The translations under genes and the position numbers were made by a program. Shown here in pieces: positions 11,401 through 21,112 of a DNA stretch of 64,000 bases (the first letter of the stretch is position 1; every line of letters starts with the position of its first letter). The stretch lies in assembly GCA_023055425.1 (NCBI GenBank), contig JALGPY010000010.1, positions 55,093,665 to 55,157,664 of the forward strand, read 5' to 3'. The DNA comes from Linanthus parryae (lineage: Eukaryota; Streptophyta; Magnoliopsida; Ericales; Polemoniaceae). The notes under the pieces were generated by a model. It searched no databases and was not told the origin of the DNA. It was given only the letters and a program-made list of their open reading frames with translations.

Positions 11401-14256
11401 TATAATTATATTGAAGTGAAACCAAAGCCGATATATAGACTAATTGAAGTTTAATCACTCTTGCCTAGCAATACGAATAAAGGTGGTAACTTGTCTGAAA
11501 AGAGGACGTCAGAGGGTACTGGCGAATTTGAATGTAGAGCATTGACCAATCCGGAAAGTTTTATCACTCTTGTACCCATCACCTCTTTTGTTTATGTAAC
11601 CTGGATAGTCAGATCTGGAAAATAAAACTTCCTCGATTAAAAGTAAACTAACTTCTTCAGCGAGATTCACAATCTCCCATTCGTTATACGGGTATGATGT
11701 CTTGTGTGTCACGTGTACCTCCCCTGTGCTAGTCAGCATTACTCGTGCATTCCTCAGGAACCCCTTCACCAAATTCTGGTGAAGCCTGGAAGAAATGAAA
11801 CAATACAGAAAATGTTAGAAGATACAACTAGATTTTTTCTAGCAACGGATTATCTGTGTTTTTTTCTTTTTCTTTTACCAATTACATAAGTATATAACAC
11901 TTGTCACAAAAGTCTGCAACAAAAGAGGCATCTCTACATAATAAAATCATCTCATGTTTCCTGTTACCTCTTATGCTTGCCCACCCAACAGAATATTACA
12001 AACTACATCAGGTAAAACCAGGAGGCTAATCTTCTCTCAAGTGATAACCAATTAATTAAAAAAAAAAATGAGAATCTTACTCGATCTGGGCGGTCGTTCT
12101 TTCGTCGTCATAAAAGAATCCAGCGTGGGGGAAATTGTAAACTATTCGGTCGAATTTCATCCAGTTGAGGGGATAGTCTTGACTCATAGTTTTGGCATCA
12201 ACTTGATGCAGAATGGTGCATCCCAGTTCTCGCAACTTCTGTATGTTGTCGCTGGCACTCGGGTGCTTCCTCATCAGATCAGCTACCAATTTTCAATAAT
12301 ATTCAAAAATACCTCTCAGTACATGTCAAATCCCACATTACATAGACAAAAAAAAAAAAAAAAAAAAGACTTCAAAGCAGTACTTACATTCATTGTCGAG
12401 AGAGGTAGCGTATATGTTAGCAGCAGAGCCGAATGCTTCGGCCAAACTAACCGCGAATGAGAAATTCCCTTCTCCTACAAGAAATATCTTGTGAGAGCTG
12501 CTGTAGTGTTCTATCCATCTGTCCCCTCTACCATCAGCATAAACGGGATATGGCATTGTAAAATCAGGGCCTAATCGCCGTGTTCTGAGATAGATTCAAG
12601 AACATTTTTTTTTTTTACCATTGTTATCAGTTGTTATACACTTCGAATTCATAGGAGTTGAGTGCTTCATTAATAGTTCTTTTTTCAGAATTCGAAGGGG
12701 TCTCAGAATTATCAAGTGATACCCTACCTGTTCCAAGTATTGACATTTAATGTTCATATCACTATCCGTTACAAGAGTTTTGAAGCTCAGAAGCCATCAA
12801 CAAGATGCACTCCCATACACAGTTGAAAGTTCAGAGATTGAAGGGGGAAGACAGGCAATACGTTTATTACTGACATAGGCTCCATTTATTTATAGTTTGA
12901 ACGAGCAAAAATTATAATAAACTGGTTTCTTGTGTCTGTTCATAATTTAGAAAATAATTTACACTTGTACTAGGAGATGGGATTATCAAAACTAAGAGAA
13001 AAGGAGCTGAAAAATGTGAATATGTATTTTATTTTTGAAGGGATTGAATATGTTATTCATGAAGAAGGGAATAGAAACGATTATATACACAGTTCTTTTT
13101 TTGACATAAGTTATCTATACACAGTTCTGTTAGAACTTCCTAACAAACTAACTAACTAGATTAGTATATCTACATATGGAGCCCTTAACTAGCTAGCTAA
13201 TACAAACAACTACTCTTTTAGTATTGTAACATCCCCCCCCCCCCCCCCCCCCCCTCCTCCTTCTCAAAAAAAATCCATCCTTCTTAAGTTGGAGACTACA
13301 AATTGTTTACTCCCAACTCATTCAGCAAAAGTTGAGAAGGTCCCAAGCTCGTCGTCAAAATATGTGCAAGCTGATGAGTTGACCGAACATGTAACAAATC
13401 CCAGCTTTTGTGTTTATAATATGTCCCTTAACCAAATGGCATGTAACTCAACGTGTCAAAATCATACCATCATACATATATAGAACACACAAAAGCAAGT
13501 AGTTCCTGACTAAAAGATACCATAATCACACAGCAGTGAAATGTATGCGACAGGCTGCTAGAAGTTAAACCCAGTCGATGTTGAGATTTCAAATACAATG
13601 GATGTGTTTGGATAGCTTGGCTTTTGTTTCTTCTAAAACTATAATCAGATGAAACCGGTGCATCGGTGACCAACACCTGGGCACCAGATGTCGATGTACC
13701 CATGCACCAGTTTGACCGGCCAATCAATGACCGCCATGTGCAGAAAATGCAAAATAATCCGGTGCCCGGGTGCTCATACCCAGGTACCAGTTCGACACGT
13801 CGCGTACATGTATTCTACTATTCTTTTTCTTTATCGGTTTTTGAACACCCATAACAGATTTTAATACCCAAAAAAACAGATGCATCCAAACAGACACAAC
13901 ATATTGAAACACAGTGTCATCCTCTGATGATCTGCAATCTCGGGTTCTGTTACTAAACTGAAGGAGTACCTACATTTCTACCCTCCCGGTTCCTTTTGTC
14001 GCTTTACTTGTGAGTGACAAATAAGAGGTTGAACAACCTCTCCTCTGACAGGAGTTTTCCTATTTGGTCAGCCCATCAGATATTGTGGTAATTTAGATTC
14101 ACAGATTTTTTGACCCAATAAATAAATAAAATCACCAATTAACGACAGTTGTTGTGTCTTTTTGTGCAGGGAGCAATAATGGGTCCGCTGATAACTACGG
14201 TTGTGATTGCTTTCAAGGATTTGTACGTGGAATTTGTTTTAGACGAGTCAAATTAG
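8460..14256 (+). CDS. TMEM245-like multipass membrane protein (AI-2E transporter family fold)
   Basis: There are two exons: 8460-10340 and 14170-14256. The donor is GAG/GTAAGT, the acceptor TTTGTGCAG/GG, and the join is in phase, giving 655 residues. This is close to the family's plant members (Arabidopsis At5g55960, about 650 residues as I recall it). The first 70 residues are Pro/His-rich and likely cytosolic. Hydrophobic segments follow at about 74-99 and 257-285, and a cluster fills roughly the last 200 residues. The short second exon supplies the final helix and ends VLDESN. Family knowledge: a conserved eukaryotic multipass membrane protein of unclear substrate, related to the bacterial AI-2E transporter family. 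Reading into the intron would reach a stop at 10439. The intron hosts an antisense DUF2431 gene, and the 3' half of the locus was duplicated downstream. Confidence 0.9.
10341..11508. other. TMEM245-like intron, 5' part, with a decayed DUF2431 exon
   Basis: No intact gene. On the minus strand about 11060-11230 decodes to a worn copy of DUF2431 exon 2 ([11 protein letters not shown]..., then an altered [11 protein letters not shown]), out of frame with anything useful. A better preserved equivalent is at 15811-16104 in the second duplication unit. The pair suggests the ancestral intron held two DUF2431 copies, one already decaying. Confidence 0.5.
11509..12556 (-). CDS. DUF2431 / BMT5-like methyltransferase-fold protein, nested in the intron
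   Basis: Minus-strand exons are 12556-12388, 12282-12081 and 11785-11509. All introns are GT-AG and the phases join, giving 648 nt and 215 residues with no break. Key features are [17 protein letters not shown] near residue 28, which looks like a SAM-binding glycine loop, [13 protein letters not shown] in exon 2, and [13 protein letters not shown] followed by [12 protein letters not shown] in exon 3. These are the landmarks of the plant family annotated as 25S rRNA (uridine-N3)-methyltransferase BMT5-like (for example At4g26485). The yeast namesake methylates U in 25S rRNA; activity here is inferred from family only. The gene lies wholly inside the TMEM245-like intron in antisense, so transcription of the two could interfere. 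Confidence 0.85.
12557..14169. other. TMEM245-like intron, 3' part
   Basis: No gene seen. It holds a poly-C run (about 13231-13253) and a MITE-like unit at about 13600-13890, beginning GTGTTTGGATAGCTTGG and ending TGCATCCAAACAG, with CCGGTGCCCGGGTGC inside. The stretch 12620-14160 is paralogous to 28600-30165, and part of it also to 59447-59536 plus 60822-61720. Confidence 0.6.
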
Positions 14257-14738
14257 TGTTGTTGCCAGTAGGAATGTTGTATATGCTGTTTCCTCGCATC
14301 TGTAGAAAGTTGCTGTGACTGCTTCAAGACGAGCATTGAGCTGCTAGCAGAAATATTCTAGAGTTATATGCCTTTTGGGCAAACAGATTTTGGCCCATCC
14401 TGAAGGACCGCTCTACCATGGCCCTACCGGTTTGGGAGATCTTTTGTCCAACAGAATGCATCTCTATCTCCGGCACATCTTGTATTAATATATTTTTTTT
14501 CCTTCTCCCATGTTGTTGTGTTGTTGAGTTGTTGTATGTAGGAAGTGAGAGTATCTATATTGTACGAGGAGATTTGTACATGTCATTTTGTTGATGATAC
14601 ATTCACTCTAGTAGAACAAGCCTATGTTCTTGTAGTCCTATCAATGGAAGTTTTGAGAGTTCTGATTTCTTCTTGCATACACATATATTGGGGTGTTTGG
14701 GTATCCGTTAACCTTGAGCGTTTGGATATGATAGGTTA

Positions 14739-15107
14739 TGTTTCCCATTTCGAAATCAGCCAGAGTTCGCTGCGTTGAAGTTCTTGATAAAGCAATATCT
14801 GGGGTTTTACTCGCGACTGCTGAGTGCTGAGATGGCTTTCTTTCAGGGATGTCTCACTTGGCTTTTGTTTAGACTATGCTCGATACACTTCTTGTACATG
14901 TCAACTGTTCTTTCAGGGATGTCTCACTTGGCTATGCAATTGGTACTAGAAGGGAAATATCTGGCAGCAATCAGCTTGTCTGTGGTTCATCTCGTCCTTA
15001 TGGATTACGGCACTTATGAAATTCTTGAGGATATACCCGGTCATAGTGCTTATCTCACTGGCCTCAGCATTATTGGTGGAATGACATTGTTCCCATCTGC
15101 CGTGGAG
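14739..15107 (+). pseudogene. Truncated TMEM245-like exon 1 copy (duplication unit B)
   Basis: This matches the 3' end of exon 1 of the gene at 8460. It has a 7-bp duplication (CTGCTGAG doubled as CTGCTGAGTGCTGAG) that shifts the frame. A stretch encoding [18 protein letters not shown] is replaced by a second copy of the upstream TTTCAGGGATGTCTCACTTGG. The donor GAG/GTAAGT is kept at 15107/15108. The first 490 or so codons are absent, so it cannot give a TMEM245 protein. Its partner last exon is at 30166-30252. Confidence 0.88.
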
Positions 15108-16235
15108 GTAAGTTCACAACACTTTTTTCGTTCATGTGCCTATTCTATAGTATTAACTTATAGAATTCAGTTAAGCAGTTGAAGCTACTCATGTTGTCTA
15201 ATTGACTGGCCCTGATGCAAATCAGTAATGCTTGACCTAGGTTTTGAAACATGCCTACTTGAATAATTTTAGGTTACCAAGCTAAGTCCGATTCCTTGAT
15301 TGTGTGATCATAATTTTATCACCCGCTCTCCCAAGCCAATTTTCAAGAGTGAAACTAGGATTTGTACAGAATTGACGTGTGAACCTGCAGCCACTCCCCA
15401 TCGGGTGTGAACTGGATAAACCCCGCCTCTAGTGTAATAGCCTGCAAACCACACTAGAGAGGTAAACCGGCCTAAGAAAACCAAGACTGACAGGCTTGCA
15501 GTTGAGGAGACCAATACGCAGCCCCAAGATTTGAACTCAAGATCTCAAGAAAAATGCTCAGAGTGTTAAGAATGCTAACCCGGCCAACTCAACTACACCC
15601 TGAAGTGTACAATTCCCACTATTTGAATGAGGGATAGAAGGTAATGTGTTTGATTTTGAATATGCATATTGCAATTGTTCATACTTTTATCTCCTTTATT
15701 CTATAGAATTAACTTCTAGAATTCAGTAAAACAATTGAAACTATTCAAGCTGTCTAATTGACTGGCCCGGAGGCATATCAGTTATGCTTGAACTAGGTTT
15801 TGAAACAAATTTAACCAAGATGGTCATTTGTTATACTGATGAAATTCCCAAGAGTTGAGCCTGAGAAAACTGAAGTAACTGTCCAATGTCCAAGAAAGTG
15901 AAGCAACCTAATTGACATTTTGGAGTATTCTTTGTAACAGAAGTTGAAATTAAAACTGAATCCTGCATGAGGGAAATTGAAAACTATTCTATCAAACGAC
16001 TGAAACTTGAGGTGATGGTCTTGGGTTGCATCCACTTGATGCAAAAGGATGCATCCCAGATGTTGATTACCTTCGTTACACAAGTTAAAACATAAAAATC
16101 CCACATTGATTATTGGAAAAAGGAAAAGAAAAGAAAACGAGTTTGAGACTCAAAAAGCCCACGTACTGTATATAGGAGTACTTTCTCATTTTCTGAAACT
16201 CAAAAGCCACAAACAAGAAAGTGATATTGAAGTGA
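15108..16235. other. Duplication unit B, intron part with decayed DUF2431 exon
   Basis: Paralogous to 10341-11400. The minus-strand stretch about 15960-16080 decodes to LGCILLHQVD and SFDRIVFNFPHAGF, a relic of DUF2431 exon 2 without flanking exons in frame. Nothing else coding is seen. Confidence 0.6.
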
Positions 16236-16392
16236 TATTGAAGTGAGTGAGAGCCAACGCATGAGTGAGAGCCAACGTAGGGCTCGACGATCGAGAGAGA
16301 GAGTCCGGCCACAAAAGGCGGACCCTGAGAACAACTTGGCCATAGAGAGAGCGAGAGAGAGATAACGAGGGAGATAAGACGTGGAGGTGACA

Positions 16393-16479
16393 CTGCTCGT
16401 GATAGAAAATTGCGATGAATAAGACTATGCCTAAGAGAGTAATCGCACCGAGGATACCGAGTAGAACGATATCTTCCAT
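16393..16479 (-). CDS. Short membrane-helix ORF, left arm (unrecognised gene 5' end)
   Basis: The ATG at 16479 follows a CT-rich leader in the sense of this strand. The first 29 codons encode MEDIVLLGILG, then a strongly hydrophobic stretch ending FYHEQ, one predicted helix. After FYHEQ the frame runs into CT-repeat translation, so only the first 29 residues look genuine. The sister copy at 17897 keeps the same residues with conservative changes. I do not recognise the family. It could be the first exon of a small membrane protein gene captured and inverted here. Confidence 0.35.
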
Positions 16480-17073
16480 TTTGCTTGCAGAAGATTGGAG
16501 CCAATGAAATGACTAGAGAGAGAGAGAGTGAGATAATCGAGGGAGATCAGTGGTGGAGGTGCATGTGGCAAAAGAAAAATGAGAGGAATAAGACTATGCC
16601 TATGAGAGTCATCGCAGCGAGGAATGAAATGACTTCTTATATATACATAGAGAGAGCGAGAGAGACGGTGGTTGGCGTATGGTGTCAGCGAATATTCGGG
16701 CCTGTTCGCGTTTATCTCTCTACAACAACGAGGAAGGTTTGACATGTCACGTGGCGTAAATAAAAGAGGAGAGACCGGAAATAGTGACCACAAGCTCTCA
16801 CGCGCTCTCCGTCCTGCTATAGTGTTTCAGGGTGTAGGGCCACTGCAATGTCGTTTCATCTACACCTTCCATTCCATGTAACTGTACAGATGTGAGAGAG
16901 AGAGAAAGGAACTATGGACACGGTTTTCCCCGTCATCAGGGCCGGAGCCACCCTAGGACAAGGGGCGGCACATACCGCCACCCCCGAGTTCTAAAAAAAT
17001 CCATATATACCCCAAATTTTAAAAAAATTAATTAGTAGTACCTACGGATTAACTACATGAATGCCCCGACTAG

Positions 17074-17492
17074 TGTTGGGCCTAGGGGATGTCCTAGCCC
17101 ACTTTAGCCCATTAGTTAGTCCCTATTCTAGAAGCTTCCCAAGTTGTATGGATGTAACCTTGTGTAGGGGGCTTTAGAATCATCAATTGTAAATATCTTA
17201 GGCTAGGACATGTAGGAAGGTTCTAGGCCAATTAATCCTAGCCGTTAGATCGTTAGATCTCTAGATCCTTCCAAGGGGGAAGGACTTGTATAAACAGGGA
17301 GGGGCTCATTTGCTCCAAATCATCCAAGAGTTGTAAGCTCTCTACATAGCAATACTAGCTCTCTTTCCTTCATACTCTTTCAGTGTTCTTAATCTTTCGC
17401 ATAGCGTTCGAGTGAGAGGCTGACTTAGTGTTTTCAGAGAGAATTGAACACACTAAGTGCCGCATATCGTTCGAGTGAGTGTACGGTTACAT
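17074..17492 (+). mobile_element. LTR-like fragment in the foldback loop
   Basis: It starts TGTTGGGCCTAGGGG and ends GGTTACA, with CTTGTATAAACAGG about 200 bp in as a TATA-like box. The TG...CA form and length fit a solo LTR. I found no clean 5-bp target duplication, so it may be truncated. A diverged relative lies in reverse orientation near 56338-56580. Confidence 0.45.
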
Positions 17493-17896
17493 AGAATGGT
17501 CTAGATAAAACGACATTGCAGTGGTCGTACACCCTGAAACACTATAGCAGGACGGAGAGCGCGTGAGAGCTTGTGGTCACTGTTTCCGGTCTCTCCTCTT
17601 TTCTTTATGCCACGTGGCATGTCAAACCTTCCTCGTTGTTGTAGAGAGAGATCCGCGAACAGGCCTGAAGATTCGCTAACGCCATACACCAACCAATGTC
17701 TCTCTCGCTCTCTCGCTCTCTCTATGTATATATAAGTAAGAAGTCATTTCATTCCTCGCTGCGATGACTCTCATAGGCATGGTCTTATTCCTCTCATTTT
17801 TATTTTGTCACAAGCACCTCCACCCCTGATCTCCCTCGATAATCTCGCTCTCTCTCTCTCTAGCCATTTCATTGGCTCCAATCTTCTGCAAGCAAA

Positions 17897-17983
17897 ATGG
17901 AAGATATCGTTCTACTCGGTATCCTCGGTGGGATTACTCTGTTAGGCACAGTGTTATTGGTTGTGGTTTTCTATCACGAGCAA
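17897..17983 (+). CDS. Short membrane-helix ORF, right arm (unrecognised gene 5' end)
   Basis: The ATG at 17897 follows a CT-rich leader and TTGGCTCCAATCTTCTGCAA, as in the left arm. It encodes MEDIVLLGILGGITLLG, then a hydrophobic run ending VVVFYHEQ. Differences from the left arm are mostly conservative within the helix. A hAT element (17981-19641) interrupts the sequence right after the HEQ region. No known function. Confidence 0.35.
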
Positions 17984-19641
17984 GGTTTTCAAACCCGAGG
18001 GTGTAAACCCGTTAGGGGTAGGTAGACTCGACCGTGACCCGGACGGGTCAGCTATAAATGCAATTATATGATGAACTTAATTATAAAATATCGTATTTTA
18101 TTTCTTTGTAATATCTTTAATAATTTTGTAGCATTTTCAACCCAAACATATATAAAACAAACACAACAATGAAGCTACTGCTTTTCATGATACAAACACG
18201 ATAATCGCAAGAAATGCGAACACCCTACATTCATATAGTTTGGTTTAACTCCAAATACTGAGATAACGTAGTCCAACTTGTAAAGTACATAACACTTGAA
18301 TGCAACTACCAAATTAAAGTACATAACACCTTAACGTAACTAGTGACTATGGTCGAGTTCTATCGGGATGAAACAATGAACATCTCTAGTATTCTCTTCG
18401 ATGTCTTCATCATCTTCAGCTAGATATAATTGTAAATCCCTACTGGTGGTACTGGTACTACACTTTGTACATAAAAAACCCAAGAGTAATTTGACAATTT
18501 CATTAGTTCATTACCAATTTACTACTGGTACTCTTAATCTTGAATAACCGGTTCAATACTTCAGTTCCATATGTTAGGGTTCAAGAGATTCAATATTACG
18601 GGTCATAGGAGGAGAAACAGAGAAGAGGTTCAATATTATGGGTCATAGGAGGAGAAAATAGAGAATAGAGAAATAGAGTTAGAAGAAGAAGTGAACTCAA
18701 GAAGTAACCATGAACTTTGAAGTCCCAGTAGATGCAACCAATTCAGTATCGTCTCTGCTGCTAGTGGCTTGAAAATTTTCTTCTGATGGGTCTCTCGTTC
18801 TTCCCGTCGCTGCTAGTTGAGAAGACACTAGCAGTTTCAAAGAACCAGTAGAGGACACCGGCGATACGCGTAGATCCGATCGCCCCTTTCTCTCTCAAAT
18901 TTTGACAGACTAAGGGCTAGTTTGGGAATGTTGTGGCGGTGCTAGAAAGCTGCTGTGTGAAAACACTATGAAAAGCTACTGTGAATTCTTGATAAAATGT
19001 TGTTTGGTAAATATTACGTAAAAGCTGCTGTGAAATATTGATATAGTAATTTTGTGTTTGGTAAAATCAACTGTGAAGTTGCTGTGAGGGGGTAAATGAC
19101 AAAAATATATGACACGTGTCATTTTGTAAAGATAACTATTGATATTTTTAAAATTGTAAGGTTAAAATCGGTTGTAGATAAATCAATCAAAAGCACTTTC
19201 TAGGAAAGCATCTCCCCCCTTGCTTCCTGAAAACTGTTGTGGGACAGCAAAAACTGTTCGGAAAGGCGGAAATTTTATTTTTACCAAACACAAGAAAATT
19301 GCTTCTGTTGTCAGAAAGCCAGTTGTGCTGGGCAAAAGCATTCACAAACTGGCCCTAAGGAGGTACAGAGAAGTGAGGTCAGTTAAGTTAATGATAAATT
19401 AAAAACCCTCCGCTTACATTTTTAAGAATTGACAATTTCACCCCACAAAGTTGAGTTGTCCAGCATTTACCGAATACGGTAAACCCGCGGGTTGAACCGT
19501 GGGTTTACGGGTCAGCCGGGTTTGTGCGGGTCTACAACGGGTTCGTTAAGTTTCGGGTTTTTGGGCGGGTCGACCCATTTCCAGGTGTGAACCTGTAGAC
19601 CCGGCGGGTTTATGGGTCAACCCGCGGGTTTGACAACCTTG
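17981..19641. mobile_element. hAT-type non-autonomous element (1.66 kb)
   Basis: The inverted ends are CAAGGTTTTCAAACCCG and CGGGTTTGACAACCTTG. They lie between exact 8-bp direct repeats ATCACGAG (17973-17980 and 19642-19649). Both ends carry many CCCGCGGGTT/GACCCG subterminal motifs. There is no transposase frame. A second MITE (about 18909-19366) is nested inside. Removing the element restores the right arm of the foldback. Confidence 0.8.
18909..19366. mobile_element. MITE of the GGGCTAGTTTGGGAATG family
   Basis: It starts AAGGGCTAGTTTGGGAATG and ends ACAAACTGGCCCTAA, with CACACAGCAG-type and CTGTTGTGGGACAGCA motifs inside. The same family occurs inverted at about 46788-47229, in diverged form at about 53358-53775, and as a fragment near 7610. 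No coding capacity. Confidence 0.6.
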
Positions 19642-20015
19642 ATCACGAGCAGTGTCACCTCCACCTTTGATCTCCCTCGATTATCTCTCTCGCTCTCTCT
19701 ATGGCCGGGTTGTTCTCAGGGTCCGGGTTGTGTGGCCGGACCCTCTCTCTTGATCGCCGAGCCCTGCGTTGGCTCACACACATGCTTTCTTATACAAGTG
19801 ATATTGAAGTGAAACCAAAGCCGATATATAGACTCATGGAAGTTTAACGCATACCATTATGAATAAGATGGTAACTCCTCTGAAAGATGTCGTCAGAGGG
19901 TACTGCTGTCAAATTTGAATGTAGAGCATTGACGAAGCCGGAGAGTTTCGCTCTTGTACCCATCCCCTCTTTTGTTCATGTAACCGGGATAGTCATACTT
20001 GTTGAATAAAGCTTC

Positions 20016-20484
20016 TGTTAGCATTATGTGCGCCCATGTGGGGTGCACAATGCAATTATCCTAAACTTATGGGTTTAGGTGAGACAAGCTCAAACCTTAT
20101 GGGGTTAGTAGCAAGGACATCAACCCTAGGGGGTAACGTTGCAATTAGGTATAAGTCTGTCTATATAAGGAGACAGCCTCCTAGATTATTGTGTGTGCTA
20201 GAGACATAATAATATACAATACTGTAGAGATCATGTGCTGATCATAATACAGTAAACCCTAGACTCTCTCTTCAACTAGCCTCCATTGGGTGGAACTTGG
20301 TGTGGATCAGAGCTCTCGTCCTAGTGATTCGAGCCAGATTGTGGGAGCAGGAAGAGCACGTGAAAGCAAGCATCCTACGATCATCCGTTGCGCTTAGGAG
20401 CTAAGGAAGACAAGGTAAACACATGAATCTTCCGCTATAATTCATGTTGTAGATCTGTATGTGATAGATCAGATTCGTCCTTCA
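20016..20484 (+). repeat. 5' LTR
   Basis: The LTR runs TGTTAG...CTTCA. TCTATATAAGGAG near 20159-20171 is a good TATA box for the element's transcript. It ends directly before the primer-binding site. Confidence 0.9.
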
Positions 20485-20485
20485 T

Positions 20486-20498
20486 TGGTATCAGAGCC
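20486..20498 (+). promoter_or_regulatory. Primer-binding site (initiator Met tRNA type)
   Basis: TGGTATCAGAGCC lies one base after the 5' LTR and matches the complement of the plant initiator methionine tRNA 3' end, the usual Copia primer. Confidence 0.85.
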
Positions 20499-20915
20499 TT
20501 AGGCTTGTTTTTCGTGCCTAGTTATGCGTTCCCGAATCAGATAAAAAATTCGAGTTTTTGAAATTTCATAATCTGTTAGTGAAACCTACATGGTTAGATA
20601 GGGTTTTTCACAAGAATTCCAGAAATATAAATTTTATAATTTTTGGACGAACAGAGAATTAGTTATGAATTTTCTAAGATTCGAAACAGTATAAATCTGG
20701 ACTGATTGATCTGAGCAGTAAAAAGATTTTTTCAAAACATGTTAAGATTGGGTTTTGAATACATAATCTTGATCTACGTGAAAAGACGATTCCAACGATG
20801 TAAAGATCGCCGGAAACGGAGGCCGGGAAGGCGGCGCGTGGGCTTCACGCGCCACCGACGCCGCCTCCACGCGCGGCCACGCGCCGCACGCGCCAAAGGG
20901 CGGCGGCGGACTTGC

Positions 20916-21112
20916 TGACGTGGCTAGGGCTGACGTGGCATGATGACGTGGCGGTGCCACGTCAGCAGTTTGCTGACTTGGCAGGTGACATGGCAGCCAC
21001 GTGGGCTGCTGACGTGGCATGGTGGCGTGGGGGTGACGTGGCAGCTGACCTCAGCACGTGCCTGACGTGGCATGCCACGTGGCACGCTGACGTGGCACGC
21101 GGCCGACGTCGG
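20916..21112 (+). promoter_or_regulatory. Dense ACGT-core array in the retrotransposon leader
   Basis: Twelve ACGT cores fall in about 200 bp, most as TGACGTGGCA or its complement GCCACGTCA, with GCCACGTGG twice. These match bZIP C-box/G-box hybrid sites. The surrounding 20810-21150 is far more GC-rich than the rest of the element. The short ORFs over it are low-complexity and unconvincing. It may be a degenerate minisatellite, a transcriptional enhancer of the element, or both. Confidence 0.6.

Larger units (their letters stand above)
9940..14672. repeat. Tandem duplication unit A (intact parent unit)
   Basis: The unit runs from CTTCCCATTTCGAAATCAG in TMEM245 exon 1, through the intron with the nested gene and the last exon, to about GAGAGTTCTGATTTCTT. 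Unit B starts 66 bp later, at about 14739, with the same CCCATTTCGAAATCAG and ends near 30560 with the same GAGAGTT.TGATTTCTT. Order and orientation are kept, so it is a direct tandem duplication. Confidence 0.8.
16236..19790. repeat. Foldback-like long inverted repeat carrying gene 5' regions
   Basis: The left arm (about 16236-16870) is the reverse complement of the right arm (about 17508-17980 plus 19642-19790, split by a hAT element). Unit A has no such insert at the matching site near 11400. Both junctions carry GTGATATTGAAGTGA, possibly the target duplication. Each arm contains CT/GA-rich leader sequence, a short ORF starting MEDIVLLGILG, and a promoter-like segment with GCCACGTGGC on the right and GTCACGTGGC on the left. 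A related promoter-like segment sits near 55845-56050. Confidence 0.7.
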
